Source of the DNA: Mixophyes australis | Taxonomy: Eukaryota; Chordata; Amphibia; Anura; Limnodynastidae | DNA: 64,000 bases | Reading direction: 5' to 3' | NCBI GenBank assembly: GCA_036250195.1 | Contig: JAVHZZ010000003.1 | Location: forward strand, 336,595,875 to 336,659,874 | In this document: one piece after another, positions 43,061 to 55,647 of the stretch | Numbering within the stretch: position 1 is the first letter of the stretch | How the letters are laid out: each line of letters opens with the position of its first letter | Notes under the pieces: generated by a model | What the model was told of the DNA's origin: nothing | The model's database searches: none | Seen by the model: only the letters and a program-made list of their open reading frames with translations | Program-made: the position numbers and the translations under genes

Positions 43061-43278
43061 CTGCGCTAACTAAGTGGCCACTGTCCTATACAGCAGGCGT
43101 GGCGCTGTCAAAGAAGCGTCCGCGGCGGTGCTGTATTGTATACAGCACGCCGCAGACGCTTCTTAGACAGCACCGCGGCTGCTGTATAGGACAGCGCTGG
43201 CGAAACGTTTTTTGTTTTTTTTTGGGTTGGCGGGGGGAAACCCCCCCCACCCCCTGACAATCCTCCGTGCGCCGCTGT
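43061..43278. mobile_element. MITE copy related to 31357-31663
   Basis: It shares TGTCCTATACAGCAG, AAGAAGCGTCCGC and CTGTATAGGACAGCGC fold-back sequence and the CCGTGCGCCGCTG end. The opposite end appears truncated near GCGCTAACTAAGTGG. The orientation is inverted relative to the intronic copy. Confidence 0.7.
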
Positions 43279-46200
43279 AGTGGTGGCATGATGACTCATT
43301 GACATGAATTGCATAGTCAAGGCCCCGCCCACTTCACAAGAATGAGAAGGATCTAGGAGGGTGGCCTACTCTCCCAGAAGTCTGGGTGAACTTCCTGAAC
43401 TTCAGGTGTCCCCCAGACAGAGTAGACAAGTATGCCCTACCATTAGCAGGCTATCTGTCTTTCTTTCTTTTCTTTTTTAATTAAATCATTTTATTAATAG
43501 AAGCAAACGTGAGCAAATAGAACAGAAACAAAAGTACAAGATATAACATTTGAAAGTAATGAATTAGTACAAAAGAACCTTAAGCACATCACCAACAGTT
43601 TTAATGCTTGATTTTAGATTTTAAATAAGGAAAAGGGAAAAATGAGGGGGAGGGGTTAGTAAGAGGACCTCTGGGCATCAAAGTACCAATATAATCATTG
43701 GAAGTATACATCAGCCAGATAAGAGTTGAAGCTAAGTATAGAGAGTGGATACATAATTAAATTGGGTCCACCGACACCAGGTTTTGAAGAAGGAAACATC
43801 TGGATACTGATATGGTCCATCTCGTAAATACATAAGATTCTTTTCCTAAGGGCCACAAGAGCGGGCGGATTCTGGATCTTCCAAAAACTCGGAATCAATT
43901 AGTCAGTATGTGTCCGGCAAGCGTATTAAGGAGATTTGGGAGGTCATGAAAAGGGAGGAGTATGTGCTTTGGTTGGAAAGGGAGGTTAGTGGTAGTTGGC
44001 TATGCACTTTTTGTTATGTAACCTGGCATCTTTATATTCATTATAAAAAAAATAATTAAATATATTTTTTCCATTAGGATATAGCATGATTACAGGACTT
44101 AATTTTTTTTTTGGCAGCATGCACATGAGCATTTGGAGTGTCACAATTCTGTACTTTTAATGGTGTTCCCAATGGTGTCCCCTTCAGGAAATTTTAAGTT
44201 GACATATCATAAAAATATACATTTTGCCCTCTGCTGATGAAATGGTAAGCCACAGTAATAAATAAAACAAAATAAAAAACACTTACGTTCAATCTAAAAT
44301 AAATTGTACCTCATAATCATTTTTGCCCCTTAACAACAAAAAAGTTGGTTTGTTGAAACTTCCATTGTGCCTCCTGTTATATTAACATTGCCCTGCAGTG
44401 TAACAGTGATGTGTTTGCCAATCTCGCCTATAGAAAGCAGCGTGTTGTATCTGGAGATTCTGAATTCAAACTCGGCGAGTTTGTGTTTAATCTCCCGCGA
44501 GTTTGACTATAACATGGGAGAAATTGGTGTTTTAAAATTGACACACATTGCCAGAGATTGGATTTAGGAAAATCAAAATTGCTGGTTAATACATATGGCG
44601 ATTTTGCACTTCAAATTGCTGGCTATCTCTCGCGATTTGCGTTGATTTTAAATCGTCGAAAAAACAGCAGCTTGATACATTTACCCCCAGAGGTGTTTAT
44701 TTCAATGAAAGTGGTGATGCTAAAGGGATTGGACTTTCATGTGATGTTTACATCACATCAAAGTGCGCAATTTGTCTACACACAAAATAGGCGATAATGA
44801 TACATTATAAAAGTTATGTTTTATTTTTAAACACAAGCTAAGAGAATGGGAGTTATGGAACCCGACTCAGATAGAGCTTAGAGAATGATGGTTCACAGCA
44901 GAACTGCTGTCAGAATGTGTTGGGGTATCTGATGGGATGAGCACATGCGACTTTCCCAGCCTGTCTGCGTTCACAATTTTTCAGGCACTGCAGCCTTCTA
45001 AGCAGGGTCCGGGCAGGGCTAAGCACCTAGTGATGCCATGCAGTGAGACCGCTGCAGATTTTTTTAGTAAGGGGGTGGAAGGCTTTGTTTCAAACCATAA
45101 GTAAAAACAAGCATGAGTTTCCTTTTAATAAAGCCAAGCTAGAATTCTACAAGTTTTAGGATAATTTCCCATCTAGAAGAAGTCTTTCACTGGTGTCTAT
45201 GGCTGATAGGTTATTTTAGTCTAACCAAGAAAGTAGCTTCTACTTTTATTAATACATGTAAATATTCAGATAAATGAACGCTGTTTGTAATGCTGTCTTG
45301 CATCCAAAGACAGCTCCAGTTTACAGCAAATGCCCATGCCAAACATTAAACAAAGGGTTTGATGAGCTCAAATTGTATAACATTTGTGTTGTTTATTTTT
45401 TACTATGCAACACATATGCATTATTGGCACATATGGAGGCCTAACAGAAACTTTGTGGACAGTGACTGCAGTGTATCAAGAAGATCAGTAACTGGGACTT
45501 AAATTATAGTCAGCATAGTTCCCTCAATAGCTAGAACTCATGCATTGTGGCTATAACATTGCTGGTCACACTGTATATTATAATTATTTTATTATACTGA
45601 AGACAACGTGCAGTTATTAAAGTATTGTATTACACTGCAATCAGAGAAGCTATTTGTTCAGTAAAATTGTTATCTTATTTTGTACATGTGAAAAGTATAA
45701 TATTTCCTCATGAATACATATATAACCAGTTCCACCTAGCAACATTAAGTACTGTGAATAACCTTGTATAGATGTTCTTTCTGTACGTTATACAAACATT
45801 TTCTCTTAATCAACACAGAAACCTCAGCAGCAGTGTCATCTTTCATAGGTCTACTTTATGCAGCCTTAACAGATTATTTTTTGATAATCAATATGCTAAG
45901 CTTGCAGCTATATGTATAACAAGAATAGTGAGAAACTGAACGCTTTGAAAGTGACATTTAGTTAAAAAAGGTGGTAAAGGTAAACTAAAATACAGTTGTA
46001 TGTGTGCTAGTATATGCATATTAATTTTTAAGCGTTCTTTTATGATTATGTGTTTTGTGTATTAGAGATGTGCGTGTTCTATTTTATATTTGTGCACAGT
46101 ATTTTTAAGAGCTATACTAACCCCTTCTAGATATGACCTCCTCCGTCTTCTGTAAACCTGTAAACTTAAATCAAGTTTTCACAGCAGAACTGGTTATGTC

Positions 46201-46825
46201 GCATAGGGTAGAAGTTCCGGTGATAGAATCTTTCAGTTTCGCCACTCTGTGAAATGCCTTTCTGCACTGTATTTGTAAATTCACATTTCACATAATTTAT
46301 GGTTTGAGAGTATCGTTGGGACAAAAAGCATTATTTCATTCTGTTAAGTTGTTTGGTTGTGTTAGGTGTGTGCGAAATTTCGCCACCAAATAGGGAATGA
46401 GGTGACTATTTTGCGTAATAGTATTGAAAATTCCTCTCATTTGTAACTGAGATGCATTTAAATTCATGCATACTTTATACATTTTTATTGGGTTTACAGT
46501 GCAGTTAATCAGCATTTATATGCACTTACTTTACTTTGTATCAAAAGAGGGTGGGATACATTTATTTGTTTACACTATAAGCTCTATTCCCCAATACTTT
46601 GATATATCAGCAGTGCTATACTACCATCATAGTGCCTCTATTTTGATTGTACCAGCAAAGAGTTCTATGAATAACATTTTCTCACTACCTGGTGGACTAA
46701 TCGGTTCTACAAAATCTGCTGCCAAGAAATTCAGGGAGATGCTGCTGTAGTGATATGACAGACCAGACTTTGTGATTAGTACTGATAATGGTAATCATGT
46801 ACACCGGCCTAGACGTCATTGTAAC
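43279..46825. other. Unassigned intergenic sequence
   Basis: No gene recognised. About 43470-43910 may be the 3' end of a retroelement on the minus strand (ATPase-like or RT motifs are absent). Near 44680 the phrase TTGATACATTTACCCCC resembles a MITE end without a partner. The rest is AT-rich. Confidence 0.4.
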
Positions 46826-47205
46826 CACTGCATCCCTACAATGGTATATGTGTCTACCCCATCCCTCTACAATGTAAGCTGGGCTCACTTTCCTTGTGCT
46901 TTCCTCTCTACCATTGCACCTTCTCCCTGGTCCTCTGTACCTCAAAAGCCTAAGTTCCTGGGCACAGGCCTACTTCATGCAGGTATCACTTATGCTCACT
47001 CACTAGTCTACAGCTTGTTCTAAAATACTATGTTCTCTTCTCGCAGTCTGTTAATTTGTAGCTGACTGGTCTTTGTATAATTGTGCATAGTATAAATATG
47101 TATTTTCAAAGCTGTATATTGTGTATTACTGTTAATGTGTACTCTGTTTACCCTCTTTATGGTGCCTTATAAATAAGAGATAATAAAGATAATAATAATT
47201 GCCAG
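46826..47205 (+). mobile_element. L2-like 3' UTR/tail fragment
   Basis: It has the TACAATGTAAGCTGGGCTCA, TGCCTTATAAATAAGAGATAA and (AATAAT) tail typical of L2-like 3' ends, without coding sequence. Confidence 0.5.
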
Positions 47206-47436
47206 ACCAATTTGCTACTACTGATGGCTGCAATTCCACCCACTACCACTAATGACCCTGGGTGTAAACACCCCTCGAGTTCTTTGTAACTGCCTGTTTT
47301 GCATTTTGGGTAAAAAAAAATGTACATGGTTACATTCAGCACAACTGGCTCACTCGGCAGATACAAAAATTGTGTTGTGTGCTTCTATACTCACTTATCT
47401 GCACGTCTGCAGAAAAGCTCAGTGATAGAAGCAATC

Positions 47437-48983
47437 TGTCAGGATTCCCAATATGGAGACCACGAAGAGTAATCTGAATGAAATAATGTGGTTTAATTTT
47501 AATGACAGGTAAAAATTGTTAGGAACCCCTCCAGCCGCTACAACAAAACCCGGAGTCTGCTCTGAAAGCCTGGTGTTCACTGGAGCCCCTAGTGGTGGGG
47601 ACAGACTTGGCCGAAGACTAACAGAGGGTCGTGAATTGTGCACCGGCTGGGGAGAACCCGGGAAAGTGGAGAGAAGTCCAGGCAAGGGTCGAGGGCCGGC
47701 AGCAGAGAGCGAATCCATATAACAGCCCGAGGTCAGAGGTCACAGGCACGGTAGCAAGGTCCAAGATACAGGCAAGAAGGGTTAGGGTGACGATCAAACA
47801 GGCAGGGTCCAAATCCAAGCAAGGGGTCATACACGAGAGGACAATCAGAGGTTAAACACCAACAGGGCTCAGAAGCAGGCAGCAGAACTGTGAGCAGAAT
47901 GCTATAACCAACAGTGAGGCTGCAGACCTCACTGCCTTAAATACCAGTATCAGCCAATCAGAGCCTAGCTCTGAAATCACATACAGCCCCTGCTTAATTA
48001 ATAATGCTCTATTAAATTAGCCCACAGGCTTGTGTATATTTCTGCGCATGCGCCCGGCTGTCCCTAGCCGCCGGGACGCGGCGCTACTACCGCTGGCGTC
48101 GGCAACGGTCAGGTAGACTCCGGAAATGACGTCCTGGTCTTCAATGTGATGGCCGGGACGTTAGAGGGGACCAGAAGCGAGCCGCGGCGGCTGTGAGTAC
48201 CGCCGCGGCTCGTAACAAAAGTTAGATGCAGTAAATGGTAAGACAGCTAGCACAAGTCCATAGAAACATTTTCAATGGTATCCCAGGTTTACCAGGTTAG
48301 CTGATAAACAGGAGTACTGGACACCTGGCACAATATGTTAACTGCAGGTACAGGTTTGTCAGAGTAAGCAGATTTAGCTGGGGAGCTGGAGACCAGGCAC
48401 AACAAGATGACTGCGGGTTCAGGTTGTCAGGACCTGGTTTAGCTTGGAAGTTGGAGACCTGGCACAACAGGATGATTTCAGGTGCAGGATAACCAAGTTT
48501 GCTGATAGACGATCACTTGGTAATGCAGGGTATTTGCAGAAAGATATGCATTTGGAAATGCAGGATACTTGCAGCGAGAGGAACACTTGGCAATGCAGGG
48601 TATTTGCAGAAAGATATGTACTTTGGAAATGCAGGATACTTGCAGACAGAGGATCACTTGGCAGAAGTCAAATTCCAGGGAGTAAGCAGGAACAAGGTCA
48701 AATGAAACTGGGGTCTGGTCACAAAAGGAGGTAGAAAATGTATGCACAAGCATAAGTCAAATATCTGGGAGTAAGTTAGGATCAGATCACATGAGTTACA
48801 CAGAGAAACCAGCAGCAAAGACAAATGATGAAGTGGCCCAGACTGCTGGGAGAGGCAGTCTCATAAAGGCCAGAGACAGGTGATTAGGATCAGAACACAT
48901 GATGGAGGTTTAACCCTTTGCTGGGAGGTACAGCAGCATTTAGGAAAGCGATGCTGATCTGCAGCCAGGGGGAAAATGTGACA
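47437..48983. mobile_element. Solo LTR interrupted by a second LTR
   Basis: It begins TGTCAGGATTCCC and ends AAAATGTGACA, flanked by a perfect 5-bp duplication CAATC (47432-47436 and 48984-48988). Removing the nested LTR (47517-48217) and its duplication leaves about 841 bp. A short degenerate tandem repeat (AATGCAGG(G/A)TA(T/C)TTGCAG, about 48520-48660) lies in the right part. Sense direction unknown, possibly minus. Confidence 0.85.
47517..48217 (-). mobile_element. Nested solo LTR (TGTTA family), 701 bp
   Basis: It begins TGTTAGGAACCCC and ends GGCTCGTAACA; flanks are AAAAT (47512-47516) and AAAGT (48218-48222), a 5-bp duplication with one change. It is closely related to 12437-13064. On the minus strand it starts CpG-rich (GAGCCGCGGCGG) with GGACGTCATTTCCGG and a CATGCGCAG motif, followed by GGTATTTAAGG, which could be a TATA-like promoter. 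Confidence 0.88.
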
Positions 48984-48988
48984 CAATC

Positions 48989-49530
48989 ATTTTGGCAGGT
49001 ATCAAATGTTCATGAGCTACTTTTGTGACAAACTAACTCAATAATGATCATTTACTAACTGTAGATTATGCAGACATGCAAAAATTAATTTTGAACAAAT
49101 GCAGTTATAGTTCCACAAAATGCATACATAAGTACATGCCCCCATTCCAGTTTTGAGAGCAGCCTACTTGTACTTTATGGCCAACCCTTAATTGATTTCA
49201 ACTTTTACAGTTTTCTCCTGCTACTGCTTGATACTGCTACTTGGAGCCAGAACTACCTCTAAAATAGGTAACAGTAGTAAAGGTACATATGAGCTGTCTT
49301 TATTTCATGTGTCAGTTTTGTGTACATGAATGTTTTTATTACATTGATATTTAAAGGCAGAAAAATGCACTTTTCCACAGCAAATGCTCTTGTAAAGTGC
49401 ACAAGACATCCCAGTGAAAGTATAATACGATACCTGATTAGAACATCTTCAGACCGCCTAAAAAAGCAGGTTATTTTGAAGTAAGGAAGGCTCTGTGGGA
49501 ACATCGAGGCTAATTAAATATACCCCGATT
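48989..49530. other. Unassigned sequence
   Basis: No gene or repeat recognised. Confidence 0.45.
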
Positions 49531-49534
49531 GGTA

Positions 49535-49690
49535 GGGGTGTCAAGGTAACACGGTGGTTAGCATTGCTGATTCACATTGCTGGGATCATGGGTTCCAAAC
49601 TGAGCAAGGCATTGGGTGGGGTTCTCCTCATGTTTGCATGAATTTCCTCTCCTAGTCCAAAACCATGCTGGCAGATAATTGTTAATGTTA
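49535..49690 (+). mobile_element. Degenerate V-SINE-like fragment
   Basis: AACACGGTGGTTAGCATTGC, GGGATCATGGGTTCCAAAC and GGGTGGGGTTCTCCTCATGT with GCATGAATTTCCTCTCC match, with many changes, the head and core of the SINE at 29034. The LINE-like tail is missing. Confidence 0.65.
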
Positions 49691-51380
49691 GTGTGTAGAA
49701 AGTACATTAAAAAGACACAGACAAGAAAAAGCATATATACGTGTTCATGTCATATGCACTTCAAGATGAAGCCGGCTCTAAAATACTAGTGTTTGTGTGT
49801 TTGTGCCAAAGTACATCAGGCATACAAGTGTTAATGCACCATGATACCATAGTGATCGCGTAGAGATGTGGCTTGACAATGTTAGTAGTAAATGCTAAAG
49901 TTATAATACTCTATTTGTACACAATGTAATATGGGGTGTAATATACACAAGAGGAAATAGTGTCTTGACACTTATTAATAAATGTGAAAGTCACATTTTC
50001 AATATAAAATGTAATTAAATACAAAGTACCAATTAAATTAATTACAAACAACTGCAGTTTTGCCCTTTAAATATCAAATGGGAATCTTCTGTCCCTGCCC
50101 ACCCCCATTCAACCTCTCCATGTATAAGGAGACACATGTCAACAATACTCAAAATTGTATATATGAATATATTTATACCTATGTTTGCAGCAAATGCACA
50201 GAAAAATATGACATGCATCTAATTTAAATGAGCCCCTCTCTACAAAGCATTACATAATATTTTACATCTATTTAAATAAATCTTAATAATAATGGTGCTG
50301 CTGTTTTCTTGGAAACAGTGCATGCAGTATAAAATCAGTGGATAAAATTATAAATTTGAGAATTTTACATAATTGCTGAACTAGTGACATCTGCTGGTTC
50401 TAAGGAGTAATACAGCACTTGCTAGAAGAGAATGCGTGGAAATGTTCATCTAACACAACTGTTTCTTCATTTTTGTAACATGCCACTCTCAAAGAATTGC
50501 CTGATCCAGCATCCTGTCTTCTGGCATCAGGTCTTTGTTTGTTCCTTTTTAACCTGAGTTGTAGCCTGAACATGCTGCAGCTGATGTCAGCAGGTGTTAT
50601 ATTTAAAAGTTCTTTCAGTGTACTATACTGTTCCTAATTATCATTTATTTTTGTTATCCTATACGGCTTATCTGTTTACCTATTACTGACCTGACTTGTC
50701 CCGAACTATTCTTGAGCCTGTTGTCTGTCTGCTGTTCTGACCATCCCTCACTGTTTGCGACCCAGACCTCCAGATTATATTTTAATTGGCCTATCCATGA
50801 TTTGCAACTTATCATGTAGTATGGTTTGTGTACTGTCAGTTACGACAAAGCGGGTTAGCCTAGGTGCTGCGACTGGTGTGTGTGTCCCACAGAATATCCC
50901 ATTATATCATTGTATAAGCTTTGAACTCCCTGGGGCTCCGTCAGTTTGTGTGGCGTGTCTTGCACATGCTCAGAAAGTATATGTATTTGCTCCTTATCAG
51001 ACATGTGTGATTCTGGAACTTACACCCACCAGTCATATGCCCACAGGAGCACCCATATCCCAGGACAGAAGAAAGACAGGGATTATATAAAACATCGCTG
51101 TATCAGTTCAGGGACCGGGCTACAGGGTCACCGTAAGGCATCAATCCAATTTACATCCATTCTGCAAATTACATCTTCTCTGAAAATTATATATATATAT
51201 ATATGTGTATTGAGAAGACATCTTAATATGTGTTATAAACAGATGATATAAATTTATGTTTATATTAGACATGGGAATTTACAAATTAATTGTGGATCTC
51301 ACTAATAAGACCACAAGACAATCTTGCACCAATGGAGTCCTTTGTCTAGCATCTCCTATCTTCAGTAAACCACCAATCAG
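49691..51380. other. Unassigned sequence, possible LTR remnant
   Basis: About 50490-50800 (GACCTGACTTGTCCCGAAC, CCTGTTGTCTGTCTGCTG) resembles the R-U5 half of frog LTRs such as that at 63540, but no ends or duplication are seen. Nothing else is recognised. Confidence 0.35.
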
Positions 51381-51424
51381 CAATCAGAAGGGGGATGCCT
51401 GCTGACTGGGGACTTACATTCACA

Positions 51425-52180
51425 TATCCATGAGGGAGCCTCTAACTCTGAGGTGAAACACGTTAGGAAGATAAAACACTATTTACTTTATCTGCTTATA
51501 CTATCAACTATTATCAGCATTATACTCGCACAGCTCAATCGCCACCTAACCTGCAACCTGGGAGCATTCACTCGCTTGCGGAACGCAAGAGACTGCAAAC
51601 CGAGACAGAACAGCTGGAAACGCTGTAAGAGACTCTGGGCTAACAGATGCTCAACATTTTTATGGACACTATTTGATCAGCCATATTGCAATTTGCCTAT
51701 CATATGTATGTATGGTTATACGCTTATGCACTATGGCCAGAACTTTGCATGTTTTTTTGTTATTATGTCAATAGCATTTTTACATTTCAATATAATAAAT
51801 TAATATGTGCAATCCACACTGCATATATTATCTCATATATGCTACACAAACCAGTGAAGCACCAGGTGTTACTATCAATATTTTTATCACGAATGGTAGG
51901 GACACCATTTTAACCCAACAGGCAGCACCCCAGGTCCACCCACTACTGAACATCTCAGGCAGACAGCGCTGGTTTATTTCTGTATTACACCCACACGTGC
52001 CTGGAACAGCGGGACAGGGGTACAAAGCGGCCTACAAATGCAGGCCAGGTACATTAAAGGTGTGTTCATGCACATGCGGCTCATGCATAGAAGAAACATG
52101 CATATACGCCTGTTATGAGACATGTGTTTGCACCTGCTATAGGTCAGGTGCAAGTATGCGCTGATGATGATGACTTATTG
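51425..52180 (+). mobile_element. PLE terminal (pLTR-like) fragment
   Basis: A hammerhead-like motif (51430-51469) is followed by AT-rich sequence laid out like the terminal regions at 0.55 and 13.5 kb. No Penelope coding sequence is attached, and the boundaries are approximate. Confidence 0.4.
51430..51469 (+). ncRNA. Hammerhead-ribozyme-like motif 4
   Basis: ATGAGGGA stands where CUGANGA is expected. Stem II GCCTC/GAGGT (51438-51442 with 51450-51454) closes a TAACTCT loop. GAAA (51455-51458) and CACGT then T follow. The core is changed and one base longer, so it is probably inactive. Confidence 0.35.
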
Positions 52181-52439
52181 TAAACTAGGCACATATGCTG
52201 CTTATGCAGAGACAGACGCATCTCCAGGTGCATACGTCTCTGCATACGGGTAGAAGCATGCTTGTTTTATATGCTGTTTTTTAAAAGTAAGTTACTCCCT
52301 CTGCATCAGCTGCCAGGTGAGCCAGCATCAACTGCTAACAGTACAGTAGGTCTACCCACGCAGTCAGGGACATAACCCAAAAACTAAATGTTTATTTACT
52401 TTTAAGCACTCTGAAATCCAGTAAGAAACAGAAAACTGA

Positions 52440-54373
52440 CAGTGACAGGAGAGAAAGTGAGTCAGGAATTTGCCTCCAAACTACTTGAAAGATTAGTGTA
52501 CAAAGGGAAGGAGAGAAACAGGGCGATCGTTGGAGAGAGAAGCTGGATCGAAAGATGGTTTCTTCAGAATTGGTGAGATGAGTGCATGTTTAAAGGAGAA
52601 TGTAAAAGTACTGTCTAGAGAGACAGATTGAAGAGGCGAGCAAGTGGTGGGCATGCGGTGGGGGAGGGGGATCTGAGAGGTTAGGAGGGAATAGGGTCCA
52701 GAGGACAGGTTTGTAGAATGAGATGATGATAAGTGCAGAGACTTTATCTGCAGTTACTGGAGAGAATGAATTAAGGGTGGATTGGGGAGTGTAGGTGGAT
52801 AGAGTAGGTGGAGTGTGTGGAATTTGGCATGACGAAATATCTTTTTGAATGGTTTCGATTTTATATTTGAAGTAGGTTGCAAAATCATGTGCTGTGATAG
52901 AGGAAGGGGGGGAGGTGCAGGTGGGCAGATAAATGAGTTGAAGGTGACAAAGAGGCAACGTGAGTTAGAAGACTGGGTGAATATTAGAGATTTGATGTAT
53001 ATTTTTTTATTAAGTGAAAGGACAGCGCTGTAAGATGAAAGGATGACTTTATAGTGGAGGAAATCAGGATAGGAATGAGTTCCTCCAGTGGAGCGCTGCA
53101 ATGCAGAAGCACTTTTGCAGGTAGCGGGTCTGTTTGGTGTGCCGTGGTTGGGGTTTGGATCATCGGATACTGTATGTGGTAGCTGCATTGTCTAGAGCTG
53201 AAGTGAGTGTTTTGCTGTAGAAAGAGGCAGTTGGACAATGCAGTCATAAGAGAAAGTAGTTGTTTAATGAAAATAAGAAGTGTCTTTTGTTGAGGTGTGG
53301 CTGTGTACGTTTGAGTGCAGGAGTATGATTTGGGTGCAGGAGGAATGGCATGAGGTAAGATGAGGCTGAAGGACAGGAGGTTGTCGTCTGAGAGTGAGAA
53401 GGCTAAGTTGGAGAAACTAGAGATGGAGCAGTAACGGGTGAAGACAAGGTCAAAAGAGTGTCCATCACAGTGGGTGGGAGATTAGGTCCATTGGGAGAGA
53501 CCAAAGGAAGAAGTAAGTGAAAGAAGTTGAGTGGCAGAAGAGACAGTGGGATTGCCAATGGGAATGTTGAAATCTCCTAGTATTAGAGTAGACATATGAA
53601 AGTATAGAAAATAAGTGAGCAAGGCCACAAACTTATCAAGGAATAGGGAAACAGGACCTGGGGGATAGGAAATGAAAGCAACATGGAGGTGGAGATAATA
53701 AAATAGATGGATAATATGGACTTCAAAGGAAGAGAATAAGAGGGAGGTTTCAGAGGGTATGATTTGGAATGTGCAGCTTGGATAAAGTAGAGTGCCAATT
53801 CAAACCCATATGGCTGAGAGAGTCCCCCATAGGAGTGAGCTACAGGGGATGCAGTGTTAGAGGAGGTGAGCCAAGTTTCTTTAATGGCAATGAGGTAGAG
53901 GGTTCTAGAAATAAATAGATCAAGTTTGTTGCAAACAGATCTGGCGTTCCATAGTGCACATTAGAAGGGAAGAGAGGGTAGTGGAGATATGTGGATAAGG
54001 TTGGCGGGATTGGAAATATGGGATGGATGTAAAGGTTTGGGGTGGAGCATGGAGCACAAGCAGATAGTGGGGAGTGCACGGTGCCCTGGCATGGGTGAGA
54101 TGTCACTAGCAGCCAAGGTGAGGAAGAGGATATGCAAGGATGATTTGTGGGTGTGAGGTTCATTTCTGTTTATGTAGGCTTTTGAGTGTTGTGGGTACAG
54201 GAGACAAAACAGTTCATGTGTGCAGACTAGTGAGGAGGAAAGTAGTGAACAGGAAATAATAATAGCAAAGGGAGAATAAGAATGATGGAAAGAGAAGATG
54301 AGTTTGTAGAGAAGAGAGAGTGGAAATTGAGTGGGTGCATGATGAAGTGATGTTAGAGATGTGGAAGAATGTG
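52440..54373 (-). pseudogene. L2-type LINE 5' half (APE endonuclease), decayed
   Basis: On the minus strand, reading down from about 53970: NARSVCNKLDL opens an apurinic-type endonuclease domain, then IAIKETWL, then LGDFNIPIGNPTVSS (about 53575), then THCDGHSFDLVFTRYCS. Further on, HDFATYFKYKIETIQKDISS (about 52870) and PLKHALIS-like / PILKKPSFDP-like pieces (about 52550) mark the linker and the start of the reverse transcriptase. The copy stops near 52440. Several frameshifts and stops are present. It is the same type of LINE as 59553-60741 but on the opposite strand. Confidence 0.75.
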
Positions 54374-54747
54374 TACAGTTATGGCCAAAAGTTTTGAGAA
54401 TTACACAAATATTATTTTTCACAAAGTCTGCTGTCTAAGTTTATATGATGCCAATTTGCATATACTCCAGAATGTCATGAAGAGTGATCAGATGAATTGC
54501 AATTAATTTCAAAGTCCCTCTCTGCCATGCCAATGAACTTTATCCCAAAAACATTTTCACTGCATTTCAGCCCTGCCACGAAAGGAGCAGCTGACATCAG
54601 GCCAGTGATTCTCTTGTTAACACAAGTGAGAGTGTTGACAAGGACAAGGCTGGAGATCACTCAGTCATGCTGATTGAGTTAGAATAACAGACTGGAAGCT
54701 TTAAAAGGAGGGTGATGCTTGAAATCATTGTTCTTTCTCTGTTAACC

Positions 54748-55642
54748 ATGGTTAACTGCAAGGAAACATGTGTATTCATCATTGCTTTGCACAAAAAGGG
54801 CTTCACAGGCAAGGATATTCCTGCTAGTAAGATTGCACCTAAATCAACCATTTATCAGATCATCAAGAACTTCAAGGAGAGAGGTTCAATAGTTGTAAAG
54901 AAGGCTTCAGGATGCTCAAGAACGTCCAGCAAGCACCAGGACCGTCTCCTAAAGTTGATTCAGCTGCGGGATCGGGGCACCACCAGTGCAGAGCTTGCTC
55001 GGGAATGGCATCAGGCAGGTGTGAGTGCATCTGCGCACAGTGAGGCGAAGACTTTTAGAGGATGGCCTGGTGTCAAGAAGGCCAGCAAAGAAGCTACTTC
55101 TCTCCAAGAAAAACATCAGGGACAGACTGATGTTCTGTAAAAGGTACAGGGATTGGATTGCTAAGGACTGGGGTAAAGTGATTTTATCTGATGAATCCCC
55201 TTTCAGATTGTTTGGGGCATCTTGAAAAACGCTTGCCCAGAGAAGGTGAGGTGAGCGCTACCATCATCCTGTGTCATTCCAACAGTAAAGCATTCTTAGA
55301 CCATTCATGTGTGGGGTTGCTTCTCAGCCAAAGGAGTGGGCTCACTCACAATTTTGCCTAAGAACACAGCCATGAATAAAGAATGGTATCAAAACATCCT
55401 CCAAGAGCAACTTCTCCCAAACATCCAAGAACAGTTTGGTGATGATCAATGCCTTTTCTACCATAATGGAGCACTTTGCCATAAGGCAAAAGTGACAACT
55501 AAGTGGCTCGGGATCAAAAACATCGAAATTTTGGGTCCATGGCCAGGAAACTCTCCAGACTTTAATCCCATTGAGAACTTGTGGTCAATCCTCAAGAGGC
55601 TGGTGGACAAACAAAAACCCACAAATTCTGACAAACTCCAAG
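54748..55642 (+). pseudogene. Tc1 transposase pseudogene, 5' part
   Basis: Normally a roughly 340-residue DDE transposase that inserts at TA. The N-terminal helix-turn-helix part is readable (IIALHKKGFTGKDIPASKIA, STIYQIIKNFKERGSIV) and shifts frame near 55025-55055. It then reads VRRRLLEDGLVSRRPAKKL and VILSDESPFRLFG (first catalytic D), meets a stop at 55223-55225, and continues in another frame as MWGCFSAKGVGSLTILPKNT. The second catalytic D is replaced by N (FYHNGALCHKA where QDGA/NDNA is usual), while SPDFNPIENLW is retained. The 3' end continues at 57128-57246 (EWAAISQ ... KKKGQHCKY). Confidence 0.92.
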
Positions 55643-55647
55643 CATTG

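Noticed and set aside
43695..43898. 67-codon minus-strand frame ending near a Pro-rich motif
   Set aside because: It may be a retroelement 3' remnant, but I recognised no domain and could not define any element end.
50755..51090. 111-codon plus-strand frame
   Set aside because: No domain or homologue recognised; partly in probable LTR sequence, with no splice or promoter evidence.
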